Shown: piece by piece, positions 11,201 to 20,110 of the stretch
Layout of the letters: every line of letters begins with the position of its first letter
Position numbering within the stretch: position 1 is the stretch's first letter
From: Dulcicalothrix desertica PCC 7102
GTDB lineage: Bacteria > Cyanobacteriota > Cyanobacteriia > Cyanobacteriales > Nostocaceae
Direction: 5' to 3'
Length of the DNA: 64,000 bases
NCBI RefSeq assembly: GCF_003991905.1
Contig: NZ_RSCL01000022.1
Location: forward strand, 115,409 to 179,408
Notes under the pieces: generated by a model
Seen by the model: only the letters and a program-made list of their open reading frames with translations
Told to the model about the DNA's origin: nothing
Databases searched by the model: none
Made by a program: the position numbers and the translations under genes

Positions 11201-13109
11201 AGTTACCATTGACGGCGCCGGAAAAAGGGTTAGCAGTGGTATTTCTAGTGGACCTTACGGTTTTCTGAATGTTGATAAGAATCCTACACAAGGTGCTGGC
11301 GGAGATATTCAAATAACAACAGGCTCTCTATTTATGAGTAATGGAGCTTTAATCGATTCTGGTGTCTTGAACCAGGGTGATGGTGGTAATATTTTTATAA
11401 ATGCTCGTAATAATGTTAGTTTGATTAATAATAGTATAATCAATGCTAGTACAACTGGGAATGGTAATGCAGGTAATATCATTATCAATGCTGGCGATAC
11501 AGTTAACCTCGAAGGTGGTCGCAACGGAAATAGTAGCATACTAAATTCTATTTATGTTAATAGTATAGGCAAAGCTGGAGATATACGCATCACAGCGAAA
11601 AAATTTTCATTGAATGATGACGCTTTATTAATAAATGGGACTTTTGGAAAAGGCGATGCAGGCAATATATTTTTACAATTATCAGAAGATATATTACTTA
11701 ATGATAGTAATATTGCTAGTGGTGTTTTAACTGGCGTAGGAAATAGTGGGAATATAGATATTAGTGCTAGAAATATAATATCAAAAAGTTCTTTAATCAC
11801 TACTGGTGTTTTTGGTGCTAACCAACTTGAAAATCTTTCTTTACCTCCTGGTAAAGGTAAAGCAGGTGATATTACTATTAAAGCTTCTGATTCCATAATA
11901 TTTAGCGGTACTAGTGCTAGTGGTTTTTCCACAGGGATTGCAAGCTTAACGGAAAAAGGTACACTTGGAGCAGCAGGAAATGTTAGCCTTTCTGGTCGTA
12001 ATATCCGCATTGCAGATAGCGCCATTATAAGTGCGAATACTGGCAATGAAGAGAAAGGTGGAGATATTAGCATCAATACTGATGTATTTGAGCTATTCAA
12101 TGGTGGACAAATACGAACTGGTACTAATGATGCTGGCAATGCAGGTAATATTCTCCTTAATGTTAAAGACCGTATCGTGATATCGGGAAGCGACCCAACT
12201 TTTAACCAACGCATTGCATTAATAGAAGAAAATTTGAAAAGAACAGGCGCCAATGATGTGAGAATAAATGAAGCTTTGAATAATAACGGCGCCAATAGTG
12301 GACTATTCGCCAATACACTACCTGGTTCTACAGGTAATGGTGGTAGCATTATTATTGACCCTCGTGAATTTTTTATCTCTGATAATGGACGTATTTCGGT
12401 TAATAGTGAGGGTAGTGGAACCGCTGGTAATATTTCTATTGCGGGTGGAAATCTCACTGTTGATAAAGCTTCAATTTCTGCCCGTTCTGCTAGTCGTGAT
12501 GGTGGGAATATTAAATTTACTCTTAGTGACAAGTTAGTGTTACGGCGCAATAGTGAAATTTCTACAAACGCAAGGGGAGATGGTGGTAATATTGATATCG
12601 CAGCCAAGTTTGTTGTCGCTCCTCCTAAAGAAAATAGTAATATCAAAGCTGATGCTTCTGAAGGAAATGGTGGTCGAGTCCAAATTAATACTCAAGGTAT
12701 TTTTGGAATTGCTTTTAGTCCTATCGAAACAGAATTAAGCGATATTACCGTTAGTTCTCAATTTGGTGTTTCTGGCGTTGCTGATATCAATTCTCCCGAT
12801 AATAGCTTTATTCCCAATAATCTAATAGAACTTAATAAAGACACCATTGATACTAATGCGATTATTGCTACTAGCTGTATTGCTAGAGATAAGAAGAGCG
12901 GTACATTCTATGTTAGAGGGTCTGGTGGTTTAAGCGCGCGTCCTGGTAATACTCCAATTAGTACGTACTCAACAGGAACTGTTAGTAATTTACCACAAAC
13001 TCAAGAACGGCGCCGTTGGAAAAAGGGTGACAGCATAGTAGAGCCACAAGGTATGTACCAACTTCCAAATGGCAAAATTTTTATGGGTAATGAATGTTCT
13101 GAATCTTAA
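8259..13109 (+). CDS. Two-partner secretion exoprotein (TpsA, filamentous haemagglutinin N-terminal domain), copy 2
   Basis: A 1,616-residue paralogue of the first adhesin, with the same GTG start, signal peptide (to about residue 36), TPS domain and NPNG at 134-137. The first 380 residues and the last 200 are nearly the same as copy 1. The central beta-helix repeats have drifted and differ in number, the pattern expected when ends are held constant by selection or gene conversion while repeats change. Both C-terminal cysteines are kept. Only 45 bases separate it from the TpsB gene, so the two form an operon and this is the cognate substrate. Confidence 0.94.
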   Translation: MKNVGLGSIIWRLSTSLLLGCISVFTTSISSSFAQSNIVPDDMGAESSRVIFNFNGAPNDAIIGGAERGQNLFHSFREFSVSENRGAYFLTPNANIQNIFARVTGSNASQIFGTLGVRQANNFTPSNANLYLMNPNGVLFGQNGRLDVGGSFLATTANGIQFGNSGVYNASGGQPVDVLTINPSAFLFNQISRGNITNRSVAPAGQNLVGENITGLRVPDGKSLLFLGGDINIEGGGLVNNASFDGSGGLRAYNGRIELGSLAVPGIVGLNIAGDSWSFSFPEGVERGNISITNGAEINVRGSGGGDIAFTAKDVNVSETGIVRAGIDNKLGSPTTFAGDIQINATGTVTLTDENSRISNVLDEEAIGKSGNINIITGSLIISKDATLSVDTFGAGDAGNISVLARDKVLISDGLVASSVRQKATGNGGNINIIANSLSVTDESWFDTNTLGNGNAGNILFKINDAISLSGYSDLTNNVEAGAIGNGGNINIEAGSLSITDGTQIQTLVRRGENGLTSGKGNGGNVNINVRGVVNVSGMRSQIPSGIRGTSNSEAEGNAGNITINSGSFYLTDKAVLTSSTFSKANAGNISIQVNDLVSFNNGTIFSNVGDGAIGDGGNINIKAGSLSLTNSSVLSTSVIGTTADFSGGRGNGGDINIDVSGKVTFAEAQPKFSNGIFTDVGAGAFGNGGNVTINAGSLEVTGGSEIQGSVRGKGNSGTITINARDTVRFDGSDGADFPTRAINSVQSKAEGNAGDIIITTDSLFLSNRAFLSSSSDGKGNTGNININARNIISLDGVAQITNNVFKDGKGKAGNTFIQTGLLSLTNGSQISADVSGKGEGGNININARDAVKLDGIVGTFNSSIQSVLITGGEGKAGNIDITAGSLSVSNGAGIATNSDGKGDTGNININARETVGIEGFGGDSSLPSRVTSSIGAGAIGNGGNIRISARTLALKNGGRIDGNTIGQGKGSNIFVNTSDTVTIDGAGKRVSSGISSGPYGFLNVDKNPTQGAGGDIQITTGSLFMSNGALIDSGVLNQGDGGNIFINARNNVSLINNSIINASTTGNGNAGNIIINAGDTVNLEGGRNGNSSILNSIYVNSIGKAGDIRITAKKFSLNDDALLINGTFGKGDAGNIFLQLSEDILLNDSNIASGVLTGVGNSGNIDISARNIISKSSLITTGVFGANQLENLSLPPGKGKAGDITIKASDSIIFSGTSASGFSTGIASLTEKGTLGAAGNVSLSGRNIRIADSAIISANTGNEEKGGDISINTDVFELFNGGQIRTGTNDAGNAGNILLNVKDRIVISGSDPTFNQRIALIEENLKRTGANDVRINEALNNNGANSGLFANTLPGSTGNGGSIIIDPREFFISDNGRISVNSEGSGTAGNISIAGGNLTVDKASISARSASRDGGNIKFTLSDKLVLRRNSEISTNARGDGGNIDIAAKFVVAPPKENSNIKADASEGNGGRVQINTQGIFGIAFSPIETELSDITVSSQFGVSGVADINSPDNSFIPNNLIELNKDTIDTNAIIATSCIARDKKSGTFYVRGSGGLSARPGNTPISTYSTGTVSNLPQTQERRRWKKGDSIVEPQGMYQLPNGKIFMGNECSES

Positions 13110-13154
13110 ATCTTTTAACTAATTTAATAAATTTATACTAGGAAAAATTTAACA

Positions 13155-14894
13155 ATGACAGGTAGAGCGCGCGCATTTTTTAGCTTTATTAGTATCAGCC
13201 AATTTATATTTACACCAAATGTAATAGCTCAAACTAACCCACCTGATGGAGTTAATATTCCTCCTAATACTGTCCAACGTCTTAACGAAACTAACCCTCA
13301 AAAAACACCTTCAACTCCAGTACCAATACCAAAACCAGAGTCATCACCTATTTTTAATACTCCAGGTACACTAGAACCAAGTAAAACACCGATTAATACA
13401 AATATTAGGTTTAAAATAAAAAAAGTCAATGTTTTGGGTAACACTGTTCTACAAGAAGAAATTGACAAAATTAAAAAGGATTATGAGGGTAAAGAAGAAA
13501 CTTTTACTTTTGAACAATTAATTGAACTGCGAACGAAAATTACACAACTTTATATAGATAATGGTTATGCTACATCAGGCGCCTTTCTTCTTCCAGATGA
13601 CCCCAAAGAACTCCCAGACCCTAAGAATTACGTTGTTAACATCCAAGTAGTTGAAGGTGAATTAGAGAAATTAGAAATAACTGGGCTTTCTCGACTCCAA
13701 GAAGGATACATTCGTAGTCGTGTTAACCCAGCTATTACTAAACCTCTTAACGTTAACCGACTTCGGGAAGCATTACAATTGTTACAAATTGACCCAGTAC
13801 TCGAACGGGTTGAGGCAGAATTAACCGCAGGGAAACAAGCTGGTTTCAATATTTTAGCCTTACGTTTGACAGAGGCGCCTGCTTTTAGTGCTGGTATTAT
13901 AATTGCTAATAACCAATCTCCTAGTGTTGGCTCAATTCAAGGTAGTCTTTTTCTCAACCACGATAACTTTTTAGGGTTTGGAGACCGCTTTTCTGCTGAA
14001 TATGGACTTACCCAAGGTTTAAATCTTTACAGCCTTGGTTATACGTTTCCTATAACTCCCAATAATGGCACTTTCAGCGTTCGTTATAGTAATAATAATA
14101 GTACAATTACCGAGGCGCCGTTTAATGATTTAGGTATTCGCAGTGATTCCGAAACCCTATCATTTAGTTTACGTCAACCCATCATTAGAAAACCTCAAAC
14201 CGAATTTGCTGTAGGTTTGGGTTTAGATTTGCGTCGAAATCAAACATTTATCCTTGATGATGTTCCCTTCTCCTTTTCCACGGGACCAGAAGATGGAGAG
14301 TCAAAAGTTACTGCAATTCGATTTTTTCAAGATTGGCTAAAACGTGATGCAACACAGGTTTTTGCCGCGCGTTCACAATTTAATTTTGGTATTGATGCAT
14401 TTGACGCAACAATCAATAATTCTGGTACAGATGGACGCTTCTTTTCTTGGGTCGGGCAATTTCAATGGGCAAAACAAGTATCTCCTAGAAGAACTTTAAT
14501 TGCGCGCGTTGATACCCAGCTTACACCAAATTCTCTACTTTCTTTAGAGCGTTTTAGTATTGGTGGAGTTGGAACAGTTCGCGGTTATCGTCAAAACCAA
14601 ATTACATCAGATAATGGTATATTAGCCTCTGTAGAATATAGTTTTCCTCTTTTACCTAATTTAAGAAATCTACAATTCACACCTTTTTTTGAATTAGGTT
14701 ATGGTTGGAATAATCGTGGCGAAAACCCTCAACAAAATTTTATTGCCAGTTTTGGTAGCAGTTTACGTTGGGAAATAACTCCTAGTTTTGATATCACTAT
14801 AGATTATGGTATTCCTTTAGTTATTCTAGAAGATAAAGGTGATTCTTTACAGGATAACGGTTTATATTTTTCGTTACGTTATAAACCTTTTTGA
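13155..14894 (+). CDS. TpsB outer-membrane transporter (ShlB/FhaC/HecB family)
   Basis: A 579-residue Omp85-superfamily pore that exports TpsA proteins across the outer membrane. A signal peptide (residues 1-25, ending VIAQ) is followed by a proline-rich linker to about 85 and a POTRA domain at about 86-170 (IKKVNVLGNTVL to VVEGELEKLEI). A second POTRA-like part and a C-terminal beta-barrel follow. The signature of the family's inner loop, V-R-G-Y, is at 475-478 within GVGTVRGYRQNQ. The barrel closes with YFSLRYKPF, a typical terminal strand ending in phenylalanine. It follows the second adhesin by 45 bases and is the only transporter of this type in the window, so it probably handles both adhesins. 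Confidence 0.95.
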   Translation: MTGRARAFFSFISISQFIFTPNVIAQTNPPDGVNIPPNTVQRLNETNPQKTPSTPVPIPKPESSPIFNTPGTLEPSKTPINTNIRFKIKKVNVLGNTVLQEEIDKIKKDYEGKEETFTFEQLIELRTKITQLYIDNGYATSGAFLLPDDPKELPDPKNYVVNIQVVEGELEKLEITGLSRLQEGYIRSRVNPAITKPLNVNRLREALQLLQIDPVLERVEAELTAGKQAGFNILALRLTEAPAFSAGIIIANNQSPSVGSIQGSLFLNHDNFLGFGDRFSAEYGLTQGLNLYSLGYTFPITPNNGTFSVRYSNNNSTITEAPFNDLGIRSDSETLSFSLRQPIIRKPQTEFAVGLGLDLRRNQTFILDDVPFSFSTGPEDGESKVTAIRFFQDWLKRDATQVFAARSQFNFGIDAFDATINNSGTDGRFFSWVGQFQWAKQVSPRRTLIARVDTQLTPNSLLSLERFSIGGVGTVRGYRQNQITSDNGILASVEYSFPLLPNLRNLQFTPFFELGYGWNNRGENPQQNFIASFGSSLRWEITPSFDITIDYGIPLVILEDKGDSLQDNGLYFSLRYKPF

Positions 14895-14902
14895 TTTTTA
14901 TG

Positions 14903-15067
14903 TTATCTAGCAATTCTTACGATTTTTTCGTTACCCTGATTTAAACGGATACATTGCTCATGTGTATTGGCATTAGCTGGTCGAATGTGAGGACTAAATA
15001 CATTCTGCAATATTACAATAGCTGTTAATGCTATTATAGTTGTAATTTGAAGTTGATTGTTGTTCAT
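14903..15067 (-). CDS. Small exported protein, 54 residues
   Basis: A short open frame on the minus strand from an ATG at 15067, reading MNNNQLQITTIIALTAIV at its start. A hydrophobic stretch (about residues 8-25) is followed by an ANA motif that could be a signal peptidase site, leaving a tail of about 20 residues with one cysteine. It precedes, in the same direction, nothing else, and is convergent with the TpsB gene. No strong ribosome-binding site is visible. The amino-acid pattern looks like a real exported peptide, but I do not recognise a family. Confidence 0.45.
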   Translation of the reverse strand: MNNNQLQITTIIALTAIVILQNVFSPHIRPANANTHEQCIRLNQGNEKIVRIAR

Positions 15068-15313
15068 ATGCTGAAATAATTAAGATATTACTTGGATAAA
15101 AAGGATTTAAGAACTCTTACTGCTCCTAATCTTTCTGAGTACTTCTTAGTATCTCTCTCTTTTTTATAAAGTCTCGACGGCGCCTATGGATAATAACTTG
15201 AAATATTTAGCTTTATTTTGGGTAAAATTATTTTCCATATTACATACATCTCCTTTTTAACAACAGTAGGGTGGGCAGTGCCCACCGTACAATCTACACA
15301 CCGTACAATCCAC
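15068..15313. other. Spacer with a possible 24-codon peptide and a short palindrome
   Basis: On the minus strand an ATG at 15238 opens 24 codons (to 15164) behind a GGAG 11 bases upstream; it may be a leader peptide or chance. A GTGGGCAGTGCCCAC palindrome lies near 15270-15284, just downstream of the exported protein that ends at 15314. Such GTGGGC hairpins are common dispersed repeats in cyanobacteria and could help end transcription. Confidence 0.35.
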
Positions 15314-15769
15314 TTATTCAACATCTACATTTGAGCATTGCCCTTGGTCATCGCAATGTAAAAAAACTGAACCATCTGGACGAATGGATATCAAATAATT
15401 ATCTGGTGAGTAAGAAATTGGTTTGTTAGTAACATCATCTACAGGGTTATAGCCATATATAACTAACCCTTGTGGTGTTGAATCTAGTTTCATAGTTTGT
15501 CTAACAACAGTTGTTTTTCTAGTTAGAGGATTAAAATATCTGGTTCTCATAACTCCAGAATGTCCTTCCATCTTTAGAACACTTTCATAAACAATTCCAT
15601 CGAAACTATGCGTTAACTTGAATGTCTCATAAATAGGTGATGGTTTAATAGTTTGAGAAACTGTATATGAAGAAGTTTGCAATGGAGTTTTCGCATCTAC
15701 AGACTCTAAACCCAAAAATCCTAGTCCAGTAACTAAAATACCAATTGAAGCGAATTGTTTTAAATTCAT
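15314..15769 (-). CDS. Exported protein of unknown function, 151 residues
   Basis: The start has a good AAAGGAG seven bases upstream. Residues 1-26 make a signal peptide (ASIGILVTGLGFLGL, then VDA). The mature part is rich in beta-strand patterns (FKLTHSFDGIVYESVLKMEG, TRKTTVVRQTMKLDSTP) and ends with two cysteines in a C-D-D-Q-G-Q-C arrangement, which may form a disulphide. I do not recognise a family. It runs in the same direction as the exported protein upstream (15881-16369), separated by a spacer holding an inverted repeat. Confidence 0.7.
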   Translation of the reverse strand: MNLKQFASIGILVTGLGFLGLESVDAKTPLQTSSYTVSQTIKPSPIYETFKLTHSFDGIVYESVLKMEGHSGVMRTRYFNPLTRKTTVVRQTMKLDSTPQGLVIYGYNPVDDVTNKPISYSPDNYLISIRPDGSVFLHCDDQGQCSNVDVE

Positions 15770-15821
15770 GACTTTCTCCTTTCAAATACCAAGATTTACG
15801 ATACTATTGCAATTGAAGGCT

Positions 15822-15880
15822 GGTGCGTGACGCTTTGGAAAAACTTGAACGTAGTAATAAAACTTGTAGCGTCACGCACC
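15822..15880. repeat. Inverted repeat, 13-bp arms
   Basis: The arms GGTGCGTGACGCT (15822-15834) and AGCGTCACGCACC (15868-15880) are perfect reverse complements around a 33-base loop. The right arm ends one base before the stop codon of the minus-strand gene at 15881. The GTGCGTGACGC word is a frequent dispersed repeat in cyanobacterial genomes. It could stabilise or end the transcript. Confidence 0.75.
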
Positions 15881-16369
15881 CTACCATTTATAACCGACAC
15901 CCACTTTTAAGAGAGTTCCACCTCCATTAGTAAAATAAGTTCCATCTCCGTAGATAACAATATCCTTAGTAATTGCACCTTCTGCACCAGCTTGTAAAAC
16001 AGCACCAGTACCTAAAGAAACGGAAAATGAACTATCACTAAGGGTGAATACAGAACCGCCTATACCAGCATAGATATTTGCCTTTTCACTCAGCCCAAAA
16101 TCATAAGTGACAGTAGGTATAAATAAAGTTGCACATACACCACTTTCACAGGCGCCTGTTACAGTAGCTCGGATAGAAAATGAGTCTAAATCAAACCTTC
16201 CATTCACAGTTGGTGATGCTCCACCGCTGTCTACACTTACTCCGGCGCCGACGTAACTTCCTTTCATTCGTTGTTCTGCGCTAGCAGATTGAGATGATAA
16301 AAAAGTAGGAACACAAGCGAGAATAGAGACAAAAGTGATTGTTGCCACAGACCTGAAAAAGCGTTGCAT
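15881..16369 (-). CDS. Exported outer-membrane-type beta-barrel protein, 162 residues
   Basis: Residues 1-31 are a signal peptide (FVSILACVPTFLSS, cleavage near ASAEQ). The mature 130 residues alternate hydrophobic and glycine-rich strands (GSYVGAGVSV, VTYDFGLSEKANIYAGIGG, GTGAVLQAGAEGAI) and end in LKVGVGYKW. A terminal aromatic strand of this kind is typical of small outer-membrane barrels. One pair of cysteines (CESGVC) sits in a loop. No specific function can be given. Confidence 0.7.
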   Translation of the reverse strand: MQRFFRSVATITFVSILACVPTFLSSQSASAEQRMKGSYVGAGVSVDSGGASPTVNGRFDLDSFSIRATVTGACESGVCATLFIPTVTYDFGLSEKANIYAGIGGSVFTLSDSSFSVSLGTGAVLQAGAEGAITKDIVIYGDGTYFTNGGGTLLKVGVGYKW

Positions 16370-16942
16370 AATTAACCTCTATTAAGATAAATTCAAATTC
16401 TTGCTATAGATGAAAGTAAAAACACCAACCATTTCCTAAGCAATAATTACTTTTGATTGGCTCCGTGTTTTTGCTTACATTATTAAATTACAACTAATCT
16501 CAAATATATAAAATCTCTGTTTACGCCAATTTTTGAATAAAAGCTTGACACCTGAATGACATAAAACTGCAAATTTATACCATTTTTATATGAAGATGCG
16601 CTTTATTACTCTTACTCCCCCCTTATTAAGGGGGGCTGGGGGGGATTTAATTATTTGCAGCTTCACATTAAATTGGTATTAGTTCAAAATAACCATCATA
16701 ATCAAAAATATTTCTACGCTTGTAAAAAATTAGGGTACGAAATAATTGTGAGAATAGGCGCCGTGAAGTTGACCTATATTATGTTTTAGGCATGACAATG
16801 GGGAGATGCTACCCTGCGGGAAAACTTCGTTAACGTTCCTCAGCATGACAATGTGGAGATAGTTAGTATTATGATATTGGCGCCCTTTTGAGCAAGCTTA
16901 TAATCAAAAAAGCCGTAACGTTATTAGATGTAGGTAAGTCCC
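16370..16942. other. Spacer with a MITE-like repeat and a decayed tandem-repeat unit
   Basis: There is no gene here. The stretch holds the inverted-repeat element at 16577-16681 and, near 16790-16860, two relatives of the CGTTCCTCAGCATGACA word that forms the tandem array at 23195. It also carries the promoter region of the YdeP-like gene, where no clear promoter could be picked by eye. Confidence 0.6.
16577..16681. repeat. MITE-like element, copy 1
   Basis: About 105 bases with imperfect terminal inverted repeats: TACCATTTTTATATGAAGATGC at the left corresponds to the reverse complement of the right end GCAGCTTCACATTAAATTGG. A CCCCCCTTATTAAGGGGGG palindrome lies in the middle. A second copy in the opposite orientation is at 31863-31965. 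No coding capacity, so it would be a non-autonomous element. Confidence 0.7.
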
Positions 16943-19219
16943 ATGAGTCAGGATAAGAGCCAAAACGTCCAGCAGTTTCCTCCGTTTAATGATAAGAATG
17001 AAGAGGCGCCTGATATTGGAGGTGGCTTACCTGTTATTGAATATTGGGCAAAGCATACTATCTCTCCTGAAGGGCCAAAACTTTGGAAAACTTTACTTCA
17101 CCATAGTGCTTGTCTTTCTTGCTCTTGGGGGACGGGAGGGCAAAAGGGGGGTTTTACTAATGAGGATGGGGAAAAGCTTCAGCGCTGTATGAAAAGTGTT
17201 GAGGCTATTTCGGCGGAAATTAAACCGGGTATTAAACAGCAATTTTTTGAGCAACAGAGCATTACTGAGCTACAAAAACTCACTTCAATGGAAGCTGATA
17301 GGTTGGGACGGTTAAGTTTTCCAATGATTTTGCGAGCGGGGAAATCGCACTATGAGCGCATTTCTTGGTCAGAAATTTATCAAATAGCTGAAGCTGGTTT
17401 CCGTAAAACCCCAGAACGAGTAGCTTCTTATAGTTCGGGTCGGTCTTCTAACGAAGCGGCATTTTTACTGCAATTAATGATGCGGTCGCTTGGCTCTAAT
17501 AATTTAGCTGATTGTTCAGATTTGTGTCACGCTCCTTCGACTTATGGCCTTCAGCAGATGTTTGGCACAAAAACCTCTATTGTAAGTTTAGAAAGTTTGA
17601 ATGAAGCTGATTGTGTTGTTTTAAGTGGCGCCAATTCTGCTTACAACCATCCACGTTTGATGAATGAGTTAATCAAATTGCGAGAGCGTGGGGGAAAGAT
17701 AATTGTTATTAATCCTATTATGGAAATAGGGTTGGTTAAATTTGGCTCTCCTGCTTTCCCTATCAAATCTTTAATACCTGGTTCAGATATTGCTTCGTTG
17801 TATCTACAACTAATCCCCGGTAGCGATTCTGTATTATTTACTGGAATTCAAAAAGCACTTATTGAAACAGGAAATATTAAAACAGAATTTCTTCAAGCTT
17901 ACACAGAAGGATGGGAAGCAGTAGTGGAGAATGCTCGCTCTATTTCTTGGGAAACTATTACAGAAATATGTGGAGTATCGCAAGCAGAAATTGAGGCAGC
18001 CGCAGCTATAATTAGTAATGCGTCATGTGTTGTGTTTGGTTGGGCAATGGGTATCACCCAACATCAAAATGGTGTAGATAACGTTTATAGTATTGGCAAT
18101 ACTGCATTAATGAGTGGCAATATTGGAAGAGAAGGAGCGGGTGTAATGCCCGTGCGAGGACACTCAAACGTTCAGGGTTTCGGCTCAATGGGTGTAACAA
18201 GCCAAAAAATTAAAAAAGGACTTCAAGAAGCATTAGAAAGGCTTTTAGGACGTTCTTTAAGTACTGTTAAAGGTTATGATACTCGTTCGTTAATTGAAGC
18301 TGCTGACGAACACAAGGTAGATACACTCATCTGTCTAGGTGGAAATTTATATGGCGCCAATCCAGATTCAACTCAGGCAAAACGCGCGTTAGGTAATATT
18401 GAGACTATAATATACTTGGCTACGAAACCTAACTTAGGGCATTTTCACGGATTAGCCAAACAAAATACAATTGTCATTCCCGTATTAAACAGATTTGAAA
18501 ATCCTCATAAAACAACTGTTGAATCGGGTAATAATTTTGTACGTCTCAATGACGAGGGTAAAACTCATCTTAAAAACGCTGATTTAATTCCAGAAGTAGA
18601 ATTTTTGACAGAGTTAGCTCATAGAATTCACGGCGAATATCCAGTAGATTGGCGCCAGCTTCGAGATACAAAATTCATCCGTAAACTAATCGCGCAAACC
18701 GTTCCAGGTTATGAGAAAATAGGTACGATTGATGAAACCAAAGAAGAGTTTACTATTGGTGGACGCATTATTAATACACCTCACTTTCCCACTGAGAACG
18801 GTAAAGCTAAAATGTTTGTTACGCTATTACCACAACTAACACTTCCTGACCGAAAAGCTTTTGGCGCCTCAGAGCAAACCCAAGGAATTGTAGTAGCATT
18901 AATAACAGCACGTAGCTATGCTCAACATAATACAGTAGTCTATCAAATAGAAGACAAATATCGGGGAATGCCCCACCGTAACTGTATCTTAATGAATCGA
19001 ATCGATTTAGAAAAAGCAGGATTGAAAGAACATCAACGAGTTACTGTAAAGGGAAACGCAGGTAAATTAGAAAATGTGGAAATTATTCACGGAGCAGTAC
19101 GACCCGGAGCAGCGTTAATGTTTTACCCAGAAGTAAATGTAATTTTTAACGCACAGGTTGACAAACGAGCAGGAACTCCAGCATATAAAAGAGTCCCCGT
19201 GTTTGTTTACGCAAATTAA
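16943..19219 (+). CDS. FdhF/YdeP family molybdopterin oxidoreductase
   Basis: A 758-residue member of the formate dehydrogenase-alpha-like family that binds bis-molybdopterin guanine dinucleotide. Residues 57-60 are a C-L-S-C pair in CLSCSWGTGG, resembling the short N-terminal cysteine motif of YdeP proteins rather than a full 4Fe-4S ligand set. Further family blocks are SSGRSSNEAAFLLQLMMR, DLCHAPSTYGL, GWAMGITQHQNGVDN, GREGAGVMPVRGHSNVQG and the C-terminal MoCo-binding part with ITARSYAQHNTVVYQ. No accessory subunits lie beside it. The Escherichia coli YdeP is linked to acid resistance; the substrate here is unknown. Its last 80 bases recur at 20111-20190. Confidence 0.92.
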   Translation: MSQDKSQNVQQFPPFNDKNEEAPDIGGGLPVIEYWAKHTISPEGPKLWKTLLHHSACLSCSWGTGGQKGGFTNEDGEKLQRCMKSVEAISAEIKPGIKQQFFEQQSITELQKLTSMEADRLGRLSFPMILRAGKSHYERISWSEIYQIAEAGFRKTPERVASYSSGRSSNEAAFLLQLMMRSLGSNNLADCSDLCHAPSTYGLQQMFGTKTSIVSLESLNEADCVVLSGANSAYNHPRLMNELIKLRERGGKIIVINPIMEIGLVKFGSPAFPIKSLIPGSDIASLYLQLIPGSDSVLFTGIQKALIETGNIKTEFLQAYTEGWEAVVENARSISWETITEICGVSQAEIEAAAAIISNASCVVFGWAMGITQHQNGVDNVYSIGNTALMSGNIGREGAGVMPVRGHSNVQGFGSMGVTSQKIKKGLQEALERLLGRSLSTVKGYDTRSLIEAADEHKVDTLICLGGNLYGANPDSTQAKRALGNIETIIYLATKPNLGHFHGLAKQNTIVIPVLNRFENPHKTTVESGNNFVRLNDEGKTHLKNADLIPEVEFLTELAHRIHGEYPVDWRQLRDTKFIRKLIAQTVPGYEKIGTIDETKEEFTIGGRIINTPHFPTENGKAKMFVTLLPQLTLPDRKAFGASEQTQGIVVALITARSYAQHNTVVYQIEDKYRGMPHRNCILMNRIDLEKAGLKEHQRVTVKGNAGKLENVEIIHGAVRPGAALMFYPEVNVIFNAQVDKRAGTPAYKRVPVFVYAN

Positions 19220-19365
19220 ATTAAGGGTTATCGTACATTGCTTCTTGGAATAATTCAAATTATACCGAATTGTTGAATGTGAAAACAACTAAACAATGAC
19301 AAGGCGCCTCTATGTTTCTTCTTCAACTATAAAGGCGCCTGCCATTAACTTAATAAAATAAAAGA

Positions 19366-19955
19366 CTAACTAAAACGGTTAATTAACTCTTCACGAGATA
19401 ATTGCAGCAATAAGGGAGTATATTCCTCAGTGGGTTGCGCTAACATTGATGGAATAATGTTAAGTAGCTCACTGTCAAGTGTGCCGAAACGAAGCTCTGA
19501 GCAAATTTTCCAATAAAATACGTTGACCTTGTTCGATACCTTGTTCGATACCTCGGCGCCTAGTAGCTTCTTCCCATTCTTGATAAGCTTTTGATACTAT
19601 CATTTTAAACTCCGAATCTTCAAAACCTTCTTGTGGTGCTACATCTATACTAATCCGCCAAGTCGATAATAGACGCAGTGCAACGGGAGCGCTGATTATC
19701 ATTTTCTTCTAAAGTTAGAACTTCTTTTACAGCTTTTCCTTGAACTGCACCTCGTCCAAAAAGCCTCAACCACATTGTTTCTGGGATTTTAGGCAGTTTG
19801 TTAACTGATACAAACCTTGTATGATAACCTTTTGAGGAAAAGTATATTCCGTTAACCCAGTTTCTGCGAGGTTTGGCGCCATAGTGTTTGAGTATTTTTT
19901 CTGATAATGAAGGTGCAATTATCCATAGCTTTGGTGATTCTTGATCAAAATAAGC
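19366..19955 (-). pseudogene. Decayed Rpn-like gene (two frameshifts, 5' truncated)
   Basis: Three frames together give one protein. The first runs PKLWIIAPSLSEKILKHYGA to PETMWLRLFGRG and VLTLEEND. The second, from about 19690, reads APVALRLLSTWRIS to EEATRRRGIEQG. The third ends in LRFGTLDSELLNIIPSML and LSREELINRF. The middle block matches PFTWILTVN to DTIWLKMLGD of the gene at 5211, so it is the same family. The start is missing: no frame continues upstream of about 19955. Frame changes lie near 19690 and 19495. Confidence 0.8.
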
Positions 19956-20110
19956 TTTTAGTTACTAGATATTTTTTATACTTTATAACCCTTTATAGCA
20001 TTATTGTACTAATATAGATTGCGTTTACGAGTATTTTTATATCTTCATAGAAAATTTATTTGATGAATGAATGTAACAGAAATTATGATTTTATTAAGCA
20101 ATTAAACAAT

